This document shows, in pieces, positions 57,651-64,000 of a stretch of 64,000 bases of DNA (the stretch's first letter is position 1; each line of letters opens with the position of its first letter). The stretch spans positions 180,321-244,320 of the forward strand of contig NZ_CP012200.1 in NCBI RefSeq assembly GCF_001484685.1. The letters run 5' to 3'. The DNA comes from Thermococcus sp. 2319x1 (GTDB lineage Archaea > Methanobacteriota_B > Thermococci > Thermococcales > Thermococcaceae). The notes under the pieces are model-generated. The model saw only the letters and a list, made by a program, of their open reading frames with translations, was not told where the DNA came from and did not search any database. Position numbers and translations under genes: made by a program.

Positions 57651-58625
57651 ATGAGAGGGAAGAAACATTTTCTCCTTCTAAACTTTTTTATTGGGGCAGT
57701 TTTTCTGGCAATCCTGTTCCACTACGCCCTTTCGCTTTCATTGGGGGAAAGCTTCTTATTTGCAGTCATCTTGTCACTTCTCTACACCTCTGCGCATATT
57801 TTCTGGAAAAGATCAGATAAACAGCAGAGAGAGTCTCAATTTTTAAAATCTCCAAGTATCGGGTTTATACTCTTTGTTCTGATTTCGTTTGGGTTCGGAG
57901 TGCTTTTATTTGAGCTTATCCACGCGGCGTTTGCAAAACCGGGCACCTCTTTCATCCCTCTCGCCAAAGTGCTCGGCGTTTTGTTCATAATCGGCGCGTC
58001 TGTGCTGTTCCTCGTGGCAATGCTACATGAGAGGGGTAAGAAAACACCCGAAAAAGTCGTCTATTCCTGGCGAAACTTCCTCAAGGAACTTTCAACGTCC
58101 CTCCTTCTCTTTACAGTTGCATACTCCTCCGAGGTGAGTTTGGAAAAGAGCGTCTCGATGGCGCTTTACGTTTTTGTTTTGGCCAGCTGGTACTATTCCA
58201 TGATGGCTCACAAGTATGTGATATCCGGGCGGATACTTAAAATCAGGGCCGTTGTAATTTTTGTGGCGGTCACTTCCGGGCTGTACCTGTTCGTAATTGA
58301 CAACATAGTGCTAAGTGGGCTGATTGGAGCACTTTTCGCGGTTGTGTCTGAAAAAGACTACAAGATAACCAGGAAACTTGTGGCAGAGGGGTTGCTGGAG
58401 AAGAAATACGCCGAAAGCGGAGCCTGGCGCCTGTTTTACGCTATCTTTTATGGATTTGGGGCGATGGTAGCTTTGATGATAATCACTGGGGATTACAGTG
58501 CCTCGTTTATCAGGGAATCTTTGTTAACGGTGTTCAGGCTCCTGTACATATTTACGACGATTTTCCTCCCCTTCGGGACGCTTGGCGGGTGGTTAAGGTT
58601 GAAGATTCATGGTGGAAAAACTTAA
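57651..58625 (+). CDS. Polytopic membrane protein, unknown
   Basis: A 324-residue protein with about nine to ten hydrophobic segments and a charged central loop (HERGKKTPEKVVYSWRNFLK). No known signature is seen. The ATG at 57651 lies seven bases after GAGGTGG; an ATG at 57645 lies directly against that site. The gene is followed by a decayed gene and two small membrane proteins, a group that looks like accessory DNA of unknown purpose. Confidence 0.65.
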   Translation: MRGKKHFLLLNFFIGAVFLAILFHYALSLSLGESFLFAVILSLLYTSAHIFWKRSDKQQRESQFLKSPSIGFILFVLISFGFGVLLFELIHAAFAKPGTSFIPLAKVLGVLFIIGASVLFLVAMLHERGKKTPEKVVYSWRNFLKELSTSLLLFTVAYSSEVSLEKSVSMALYVFVLASWYYSMMAHKYVISGRILKIRAVVIFVAVTSGLYLFVIDNIVLSGLIGALFAVVSEKDYKITRKLVAEGLLEKKYAESGAWRLFYAIFYGFGAMVALMIITGDYSASFIRESLLTVFRLLYIFTTIFLPFGTLGGWLRLKIHGGKT

Positions 58626-58810
58626 TGAACCAATAAAGTTGGGAAAAACTCTCTATTTGTCGCGTTCACTTGTCCACTAGGTTACTTTGATTTTGGCTTG
58701 TTCTCGTCGTTTTGATTTGTTTGGAATTGATAAATACTACAAAAAGCGTTGCCAAATACGACTCGTAAAAGAAAAATCTTAATTTTTATTAGCCAAGGTG
58801 AGGTAATCCC

Positions 58811-59172
58811 GTGAGTGTTTGGGGGTTAATTGTTTTGGTGGCATTTGATAATCATGGCAGTCGAGGTCATCCTTGGGGTATCAGGAAAAGTTGCAATAGA
58901 ACGGCACAAACATGTTATTCGGCCGGTTATCTGAGTTTGATGGCCTACTATAGAGGGGTATCTCTTGGGAGCGATGCTCGGGGTTTCCCTCCGGTTGCTT
59001 TCCGTGGTTGGGATCATAATCGTTATGTCGGCGTTGCTCCTAATAGGGTGAAAAGACCTGGGGGTGGTTACATAGACAAAATACTCGAGGAGGAGCTTTT
59101 GAGGACGTTCCTAATATTCGTCTACCACCAAGGCTGTGGATTGGGAGGAAACTTGGGGATGAGCTTTCATGA
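58811..59172 (+). pseudogene. Decayed membrane-protein gene
   Basis: No single frame reads like a protein, but pieces do. GTG at 58811 behind AAGGTGAGG starts MSVWGLIVLVAF in one frame. A second frame from 58854 gives MAVEVILGVSGKVAIERHKH, then, across two nearby TGA codons, EGYLLGAMLGVSL and a hydrophobic helix ending at TGA 59049. A third frame from 59053 gives RLPPRLWIGRKLGDELS and stops at 59172, overlapping the next start as ATGA. These indicate several frameshifts or stops in a former gene coupled to the next one. Confidence 0.5.
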
Positions 59173-59471
59173 AAGCGGTGTGGATGGTTCCCGTACCCTT
59201 CATGGTTGTTGTAGTGGTCTATGGTCTGTATGGGGGCAAAGCATTGCCGCTGGTCATTGGATTAGTGTCATTATTTCTCTACGTGCTCAGCCTTAGGGGA
59301 GAAGGGGAATCAATAAAGCTGACGGGCCTCGTTGCGATGTTCTCATCGATATTCGCACTGTGGGGGAACGTGCTTAAGTATCTGGCAATAATCGGCGTTG
59401 CCCTGCTGATTCTCCTTGAACTCTTTGTAGAGATGAGGAAAAAAGAAAACAGAGCTCGTTTGAGAAGGTGA
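59169..59471 (+). CDS. Small membrane protein, unknown
   Basis: A 100-residue protein with three or four hydrophobic helices and a basic C-terminal tail (EMRKKENRARLRR). The start ATG overlaps the stop of the decayed gene upstream (ATGA), and GGGGATGAGC lies before it. No family is recognised. It has probably lost its translational partner. Confidence 0.55.
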   Translation: MKAVWMVPVPFMVVVVVYGLYGGKALPLVIGLVSLFLYVLSLRGEGESIKLTGLVAMFSSIFALWGNVLKYLAIIGVALLILLELFVEMRKKENRARLRR

Positions 59472-59568
59472 TCTTGTGCTATGGATACTGTCCATCAATG
59501 CAAGTATGTGTTTATGCACTTGGGTTTATTAAGGTTAAATGTGGAACATTGTGGTAGGGTGGTAAAGC

Positions 59569-59847
59569 ATGTCTTGGATGGAGTATGGTGCATACGCGGT
59601 GATAATTGGTGGGCTTATCTACCTCTTTCTACTTTTTGCCTTCAGGGATTCTTTCGCAGGCCGTAGCAGGATCTCGTGGGCAATTCAACTGGAGATGGCG
59701 GTTTTCATGGTGCTTACGGGCTTCATAGTCTGGGGAATCTGCAGTGGGAACATTCCGTTTTACGTGATGGGTGCGGTCGGATGGATATGGCTTGCGGTGG
59801 TTATAGTGACGGTTTTGCTGTGGTTGGGGAGCGGTTCAAAGGTATAA
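59569..59847 (+). CDS. Small membrane protein, unknown
   Basis: A 92-residue protein with three predicted membrane helices and a short charged loop (RDSFAGRSR). The ATG follows GTAGGGTGGTAAAGC. No family is recognised. It ends 30 bases before the TATA box of the methyltransferase gene. Confidence 0.55.
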   Translation: MSWMEYGAYAVIIGGLIYLFLLFAFRDSFAGRSRISWAIQLEMAVFMVLTGFIVWGICSGNIPFYVMGAVGWIWLAVVIVTVLLWLGSGSKV

Positions 59848-59877
59848 CTGGCTGAAACCTCTTGGACATGACTTACC

Positions 59878-59885
59878 TTTATAAA
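59878..59885 (+). promoter_or_regulatory. TATA box of the methyltransferase gene
   Basis: TTTATAAA lies 22-29 bases before the ATG at 59907, so transcription should begin at or next to the start codon, giving a leaderless mRNA. Confidence 0.6.
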
Positions 59886-59906
59886 CCCCTTCCCCTATTT
59901 TCAACC

Positions 59907-60494
59907 ATGAGCCACTACTACTCCGAAGAGCCCAACGTCCCGCTGAAGACGAAGACCATTGAGGTAGTGCTTAGGGGAGAGCGCTTTAAATTTATCACAG
60001 CGAGCGGGGTTTTCTCCTTTGGAAAGCTCGATTTAGGAACTAAGCTCTTAATTGAGAGTGCCATATTAGACAAGGATTGGGAAGTTTTGGATTTGGGATG
60101 TGGCTATGGGGTGATTGGAATAGTTGCCTCACGCTTCGTTAAGCGCGTTGTTATGGTAGACATCAATAAGAGAGCCGTGAGCATAGCAAAGAAAAACTTA
60201 AAAATCAACAACGTTAAGAATGCCGAGGTAAGATGGGGCCATCTTTATGAGCCTGTAAAGGGAGAAAGGTTCCACAGCATAATAACGAATCCTCCGGTGC
60301 ATGCTGGGAAGGATGTGCTGAGGGAAATAGTTATAAATGCACCCCATCATCTCTACGATGGAGGATTGCTTCAAATTGTCATTCGCACTAATCAAGGCGC
60401 AAAGTATATTAAGGGACTCATGGAGGAGAACTTCAAGGAAGTAAAAGAAATTGCGAAGGGATCGGGCTTTAGGGTGTATGCCGGGATCGCCTAG
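59907..60494 (+). CDS. Class I SAM-dependent methyltransferase (RsmC/RlmG-like)
   Basis: A 195-residue methyltransferase. Motif I is [15 protein letters not shown] (about residue 54-68), an acidic residue closing strand 2 is in VDINKRAV, and the catalytic NPP motif is ITNPPVHAG, typical of enzymes that methylate exocyclic amines of guanine in ribosomal RNA. The target is not known. The ATG at 59907 is chosen since the TATA box implies a leaderless start; an upstream frame to 59862 overlaps the promoter. Its last four codons and stop lie inside the tRNA-Ser gene. Confidence 0.85.
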   Translation: MSHYYSEEPNVPLKTKTIEVVLRGERFKFITASGVFSFGKLDLGTKLLIESAILDKDWEVLDLGCGYGVIGIVASRFVKRVVMVDINKRAVSIAKKNLKINNVKNAEVRWGHLYEPVKGERFHSIITNPPVHAGKDVLREIVINAPHHLYDGGLLQIVIRTNQGAKYIKGLMEENFKEVKEIAKGSGFRVYAGIA

Positions 60495-60566
60495 CCTGGG
60501 ATGGCGCGGGCCTTGAGAGCCCGTGGGCGTTTGCCCGCCGGGGTTCAAATCCCCGTCCCGGCGCCA
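60480..60566 (+). tRNA. tRNA-Ser (anticodon UGA)
   Basis: Type II tRNA. The acceptor stem pairs GCCGGGA (60480-60486) with TCCCGGC (60556-60562), followed by G and an encoded CCA. The anticodon stem CGGGC/GCCCG encloses the loop CTTGAGA with anticodon TGA. The long variable arm is TGGGCGTTTGCCCG, and the T-arm contains GGTTCAAATCC. The first 15 bases overlap the methyltransferase gene. Confidence 0.93.
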
Positions 60567-60607
60567 AAATCCTCGTTGAAGGATTAACTCGTGGAGGTGT
60601 GCTTATA

Positions 60608-61054
60608 ATGGCTGACTTTAGACATATCGTGCGTGTGGCGAATGTTGATATAGACGGGCACAAACAGCTTAGATGGGCCCTCACCGGAATTAAGGGTATA
60701 GGAATAAACTTTGCAACAATGGTATGCAGAGTTGCAGGGTTGGACCCAAAAATGAAGGCAGGTTACCTTACCGATGAGCAGGTAAAGACCATTGAGGCCG
60801 TACTTGAAAATCCAGTAAAACACGGCATCCCCGCATGGGCAGTAAACAGACCAAAGGACTACGAGACTGGAAAAGATTTACACCTTACTGGAGCAAAGCT
60901 CGTCATGGCATGGCGTGAGGACGTTAACAGGCTCAGGAGAATCAGGGCTTATAGGGGTATTAGGCATGAACTTGGTCTTCCAGTGAGAGGACAGAGGACT
61001 AGATCAAACTTCAGAAGAGGAGCTACAGTTGGTGTTAGCAGAAAGAAGAAGTGA
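60608..61054 (+). CDS. rps13: Ribosomal protein S13 (uS13)
   Basis: Small-subunit head protein contacting S19 and the large subunit; 148 residues. It starts [20 protein letters not shown], with [20 protein letters not shown] (helix-hairpin-helix) and a C-terminal tail [20 protein letters not shown] that enters the decoding site. The ATG at 60608 follows GGAGGTG; a GTG three codons upstream is within that site. No clear TATA box precedes it, so it may be transcribed through tRNA-Ser. Confidence 0.95.
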   Translation: MADFRHIVRVANVDIDGHKQLRWALTGIKGIGINFATMVCRVAGLDPKMKAGYLTDEQVKTIEAVLENPVKHGIPAWAVNRPKDYETGKDLHLTGAKLVMAWREDVNRLRRIRAYRGIRHELGLPVRGQRTRSNFRRGATVGVSRKKK

Positions 61055-61064
61055 GGTGGTGTAG

Positions 61065-61607
61065 ATGGGAGATCCAAAAAGGCAAAGGAAGAGATACGAA
61101 ACTCCCTCTCATCCTTGGATTAAGGAGAGACTCGACAGAGAGAGAGTTTTAATGCAGAAGTATGCCCTCAAGAACAAGAAGGAGCTTTGGAAGCATGAAA
61201 CTCAACTTAAGAACTTTAGAAGAAGGGCAAGAAGATTACTGGCTGCTAGAGGTAAGCAGGCAGAAATTGAAAGAGCTCAGCTCCTCCAGAGATTGGCCAG
61301 ACTTGGTTTGCTCCAGGAGGGAGCTCACCTTGATGATGTTCTCTCCCTTACAATAGAGGACATTCTTGAGAGAAGACTACAAACGATGGTATTTAAGAAG
61401 GGATTGGCGAGAACAATAAAACAGGCCAGACAGCTAATCGTTCACGGACACATCGAAGTAAATGGGCAGATAATAAGGTCTCCGAGCTATCTCGTGCTCA
61501 AGGAAGAGGAAGATGGCATAACCTATGCAAAGACTTCACCTTTTGCAAACTCCCAGCACCCCGAGAGAATGGTTATTGAGGAGGCCCAAAAGGGTGAGGC
61601 ACAATGA
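61065..61607 (+). CDS. rps4: Ribosomal protein S4 (uS4)
   Basis: Small-subunit assembly initiator; 180 residues, archaeal type. It begins [20 protein letters not shown] and contains the S4 RNA-binding domain [20 protein letters not shown] (about residues 105-170). GAGGTGGTGTAG precedes the ATG. Its stop overlaps the S11 start by four bases. Confidence 0.95.
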   Translation: MGDPKRQRKRYETPSHPWIKERLDRERVLMQKYALKNKKELWKHETQLKNFRRRARRLLAARGKQAEIERAQLLQRLARLGLLQEGAHLDDVLSLTIEDILERRLQTMVFKKGLARTIKQARQLIVHGHIEVNGQIIRSPSYLVLKEEEDGITYAKTSPFANSQHPERMVIEEAQKGEAQ

Positions 61608-62014
61608 GTGAGGAAGTTAACATCAAAAAGAAGGAAAAATGGGGAGTTGCCCACATATATGCATCTTACAACAACACAATCATTCACATAACCGACTTAA
61701 CCGGAGCTGAGACAATATCAAGATGGAGCGGTGGAATGGTTGTTAAGGCAGATAGAGACGAGTCATCCCCATATGCTGCAATGATTGCCGCTAAAAGGGC
61801 AGCTGAGGAAGCCCTCGAAAAGGGCATTGTTGGCGTTCACATAAAAGTTAGAGCACCAGGTGGAAGCAAAAGCAAGAATCCTGGACCGGGAGCACAGGCA
61901 GCTATTAGGGCTCTTGCAAGAGCAGGGCTCAAAATAGGCAGAGTTGAAGATGTTACACCAATACCGCACGATGGTACAAGACCAAAGGGCGGCAGAAGGG
62001 GAAGGAGAGTTTGA
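61604..62014 (+). CDS. rps11: Ribosomal protein S11 (uS11)
   Basis: Small-subunit platform protein; 136 residues. It reads [20 protein letters not shown] and ends with the motif [20 protein letters not shown]. The ATG overlaps the S4 stop. The gene order S13, S4, S11, rpoD is conserved in archaea. Confidence 0.95.
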   Translation: MSEEVNIKKKEKWGVAHIYASYNNTIIHITDLTGAETISRWSGGMVVKADRDESSPYAAMIAAKRAAEEALEKGIVGVHIKVRAPGGSKSKNPGPGAQAAIRALARAGLKIGRVEDVTPIPHDGTRPKGGRRGRRV

Positions 62015-62018
62015 CTTC

Positions 62019-62026
62019 CCTTTATA
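62019..62026 (+). promoter_or_regulatory. TATA-like box before rpoD
   Basis: CTTTATAA lies 22-29 bases before the rpoD ATG, so an internal promoter could give an almost leaderless rpoD transcript besides readthrough from S11. Confidence 0.45.
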
Positions 62027-62047
62027 ACCTCTTTTTTGGTGAGAAAA

Positions 62048-62824
62048 ATGCAAATAAAAATTCTTGAAAAAAGGGACAATGCAATACGGTTCATTTTAGA
62101 GGGCGTTGATGTTGCATTTGCAAACGCGCTTAGAAGAACAATAATCGGGGAAGTCCCAACTTTTGCCGTTGATGAGGTGGAATTCTACGAGAACGATTCT
62201 GCCCTTTTTGATGAGATAATTGCTCACAGGTTGGCGCTAATTCCCTTGACAACTCCTTCAGATAGATTTGAGCTTGATGCCTTGGAGTTAGATGACTATA
62301 CCGTTACATTAAGTCTGGAAGCGGAAGGTCCTGCAATAATTTACTCCGGGGATTTAAAGAGTGACGATCCGGATGTAAAACCCGTGACTCCAGATATCCC
62401 AATAGTCAAACTAGCTGAAGGCCAGAGACTTGTTTTTAACGCATACGCAAAGCTTGGCAGGGGAAAAGACCATGCGAAATGGCAGCCCGGCTTTGCATAC
62501 TACAAGTATCTCACAAAGGTGCACGTAAGCAAGGGGATTCCTAACTGGGAAAAAATCAAAGAGCTGGCAACTAAAAAGAAGTTTCCCATCGAAGAAAACG
62601 AGAGCGAGCTTATCATATCTACTCTAACAAGCCTTTATCTGCCAAGGGAATTTGATCAGTATTTGGGAGATAAAATTAAAGAAGAAGTAGTGCCAAATAC
62701 ATTCGTCTTTACGGTAGAAAGCAATGGAGAACTCCCCGTTGAGGAAATGGTAGCTTTAGCGCTCAAAATTTTAATGAGAAAGAGCGATAAATTTATAAAC
62801 GAGCTTCATAAATTAGCCGAATAG
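62048..62824 (+). CDS. rpoD: DNA-directed RNA polymerase subunit D (Rpo3)
   Basis: Homologue of bacterial alpha and eukaryotic RPB3, forming the assembly platform with subunit L. The length is 258 residues. The dimerisation domain has [20 protein letters not shown] (about residues 22-41), and the inserted domain (about 165-210) contains no cysteines, so unlike some archaeal D subunits it cannot bind the 4Fe-4S cluster. The ATG at 62048 follows GGTGAGAAAA; an upstream TTG and GTG extend the frame but sit in that site. The stop lies one base from the tRNA-Leu gene. Confidence 0.94.
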   Translation: MQIKILEKRDNAIRFILEGVDVAFANALRRTIIGEVPTFAVDEVEFYENDSALFDEIIAHRLALIPLTTPSDRFELDALELDDYTVTLSLEAEGPAIIYSGDLKSDDPDVKPVTPDIPIVKLAEGQRLVFNAYAKLGRGKDHAKWQPGFAYYKYLTKVHVSKGIPNWEKIKELATKKKFPIEENESELIISTLTSLYLPREFDQYLGDKIKEEVVPNTFVFTVESNGELPVEEMVALALKILMRKSDKFINELHKLAE

Positions 62825-62825
62825 C

Positions 62826-62913
62826 GCGGGGGTTGCCGAGCCTGGCCAAAGGCGCGGGATTTAGGGTCCCGTCCCGCAGGGGTTCCGGGGTTCAAATCCC
62901 CGCCCCCGCACCA
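62826..62913 (+). tRNA. tRNA-Leu (anticodon UAG)
   Basis: Type II tRNA. The acceptor stem pairs GCGGGGG (62826-62832) with CCCCCGC (62903-62909), followed by A and an encoded CCA. The anticodon loop TTTAGGG gives anticodon TAG. The variable arm is GTCCCGCAGGGGTTC and the T-arm contains GGTTCAAATCC. It begins one base after the rpoD stop, so the two are very likely cotranscribed. Confidence 0.93.
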
Positions 62914-62961
62914 TAATGATCACCCCGTCCCTCGGTGCGAGAAATAAAAGGAGGAATGCTT

Positions 62962-63324
62962 ATGAAGAGGACTGGTCCAACTGATATTAACTTGAGAAGG
63001 CTCATTCGCTATCTGAGAAAGAAGTCCAACGAGGAGAATGTTAAGATATGGAAGGACATAGCTTGGCGCTTGGAAAGGCCGAGAAGGCAGAGGGCTGAGG
63101 TAAATATTAGCAAGATAAACAGATATACCAAAGAAGGAGACATGGTTGTGGTTCCAGGGAGCGTTCTTGGAGCTGGAAACTTGGATCATAAGGTCATAGT
63201 TGCGGCATGGAAGTTCAGTGAAAAGGCAAAAGAAAAGATCATTCAAGCGGGTGGGGAGGCAATAACAATCGAAGAGCTTGTAGAGAGAAATCCAAAGGGT
63301 AGTGGAGTAATCATAATGGAGTGA
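62962..63324 (+). CDS. rpl18e: Ribosomal protein L18e (eL18)
   Basis: Archaeal/eukaryotic large-subunit protein related to L15; 120 residues. It starts [20 protein letters not shown] and has [20 protein letters not shown] and [20 protein letters not shown]. The ATG at 62962 has AAAGGAGG at a proper distance; an ATG two codons earlier touches that site. Confidence 0.95.
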   Translation: MKRTGPTDINLRRLIRYLRKKSNEENVKIWKDIAWRLERPRRQRAEVNISKINRYTKEGDMVVVPGSVLGAGNLDHKVIVAAWKFSEKAKEKIIQAGGEAITIEELVERNPKGSGVIIME

Positions 63325-63330
63325 TGGGCC

Positions 63331-63759
63331 ATGAGGATTATTAATGCTGATGGTTTAATACTCGGAAGGCTTGCTTCAAAAGTTGCCAAGATGCTCCTTG
63401 AGGGAGAAGAAGTGGTTATCGTTAACGCTGAAAAGGCAATCATCACCGGAAACAGGGAGTTCATCTTTGAGAAGTACAAGCAGAGAACGGAACTAAGAAC
63501 AAGAACAAACCCAAGAAGGGGACCATTTTATCCGAAAAGAAGCGACGAAATAGTTAGAAGGACCATTAGGGGCATGCTTCCATGGAAGACTGACAGAGGA
63601 AGGAAAGCCTTTAAGAGACTAAAGGTCTACGCTGGAATCCCAAAAGAGTTTGAAGATAAAGAGCTGGAGACAATTGCTGAAGCTCATATGTCAAGACTTA
63701 AAACCCCCAAATATGTAACTGTTGGAGAGGTTGCCAAATTCCTTGGTGGAAAGTTCTGA
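63331..63759 (+). CDS. rpl13: Ribosomal protein L13 (uL13)
   Basis: Large-subunit protein, 142 residues, the archaeal form. It reads [20 protein letters not shown], then [20 protein letters not shown], and has [32 protein letters not shown] precedes the ATG. S9 follows after ten bases. Confidence 0.95.
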   Translation: MRIINADGLILGRLASKVAKMLLEGEEVVIVNAEKAIITGNREFIFEKYKQRTELRTRTNPRRGPFYPKRSDEIVRRTIRGMLPWKTDRGRKAFKRLKVYAGIPKEFEDKELETIAEAHMSRLKTPKYVTVGEVAKFLGGKF

Positions 63760-63769
63760 GGTGATGATA

Positions 63770-64000
63770 ATGAGGATAATTCAAACTGCAGGAAAGAGAA
63801 AAACTGCCATTGCGAGAGCTACCATAAAGGAAGGTAAAGGGAGAGTTAGGATAAACAACAAGCCCGTTGAGATTATTGAGCCAGAAATAGCCCGTTTCAC
63901 AATAATGGAGCCACTTGTTTTGGCTGGAGAGGAGATAGTTAGTAAAGTAGACATTGACGTCAAAGTCGAAGGCGGAGGTTTCATGGGGCAGGCCGAGGCT
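63770..64000 (+). CDS. rps9: Ribosomal protein S9 (uS9), 5' part cut by window end
   Basis: Small-subunit protein at the P site. The first 77 codons are present, starting [20 protein letters not shown] with the conserved core [18 protein letters not shown]; the C-terminal tail that touches tRNA is outside the window. GAGGTGATGATA precedes the ATG. It is next to L13, the usual archaeal order. Confidence 0.94.
   Translation, partial: MRIIQTAGKRKTAIARATIKEGKGRVRINNKPVEIIEPEIARFTIMEPLVLAGEEIVSKVDIDVKVEGGGFMGQAEA

Noticed and set aside
58932-59051. In-frame TGA codons as selenocysteine in the membrane-protein relic
   Set aside because: Thermococcales are not known to use selenocysteine, no insertion element is evident, and other frames carry parts of the same product; decay explains it better.
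58811-59296. 161-residue intact protein at 58811
   Set aside because: The frame lacks membrane helices or domain features after its first 12 residues, while other frames look like membrane protein; taken as a pseudogene.
1-64000. CRISPR array
   Set aside because: No regularly spaced 28-30-base repeats were seen anywhere, including gene-free gaps.

Overview
The window is chromosome from a hyperthermophilic euryarchaeon of the order Thermococcales, most likely a Thermococcus. The grounds are an archaeal S10/spc ribosomal superoperon, rpoD, NMD3, RIO2, Cbf5 and archaeal AdkA; a pyrolysin-type protease; a four-subunit cytoplasmic sulfhydrogenase; shine-dalgarno sites of the form GGAGGTGAT; and TATA/BRE promoters. 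No species is claimed.

Layout. Bases 1-27,640 hold dispersed metabolic and housekeeping genes: leuS (5' end cut by the window), a DUF998 membrane protein, a CoA-disulfide reductase, a DUF1464 protein, nmd3, a DUF424 protein, a decayed paralogue of the pyrolysin tail, pyrolysin, an M20 amidohydrolase, a divergent pair of membrane proteins (one an oligosaccharyltransferase-like protein with a cyclase-like tail), ppsA, a MATE exporter, an AbrB/PhoU regulator, asparaginase, an MFS carrier coupled to a lipoyl-synthase-like radical SAM protein, a helical-repeat protein, rio2 and a second MFS carrier. Bases 27,905-32,459 are the sulfhydrogenase operon hydBGDA plus a maturation protease. Bases 32,583-48,966 are a SPOUT methyltransferase followed by the ribosomal superoperon L3 to L15, secY, adkA, an EMC3/DUF106 membrane protein, L34e, cmk and L14e. 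Bases 60,480-64,000 carry tRNA-Ser, S13, S4, S11, rpoD, tRNA-Leu, L18e, L13 and the start of S9.

The standout is an AT-rich island at about 48,970-54,780, between L14e and cbf5. It holds an unlisted 35-residue ORF (49,212-49,319, TTG start, perfect ribosome binding site, own TATA box, T-tract behind it) followed by a TPR protein, a B12-binding radical SAM enzyme, a SPASM radical SAM enzyme, an ABC ATPase and an ABC-2 permease, all tightly packed or overlapping. I read it as a radical-SAM RiPP biosynthesis and export cluster: the small peptide, with adjacent cysteines in its C-terminal half, would be the substrate, the two radical enzymes its modifiers and the ABC pair its exporter or immunity system. 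The product is unknown to me.

A second accessory stretch lies between cbf5 and the tRNA-Ser gene (55,800-59,850). It contains a 248-bp non-coding segment with inverted-repeat ends, unknown secreted and membrane proteins and a decayed membrane-protein gene. Smaller oddities are an out-of-frame overlap of eIF1/SUI1 with the RNase P subunit gene rnp1, a methyltransferase gene whose stop codon lies inside a tRNA gene, and a 24-bp repeat that flanks the nmd3 segment.
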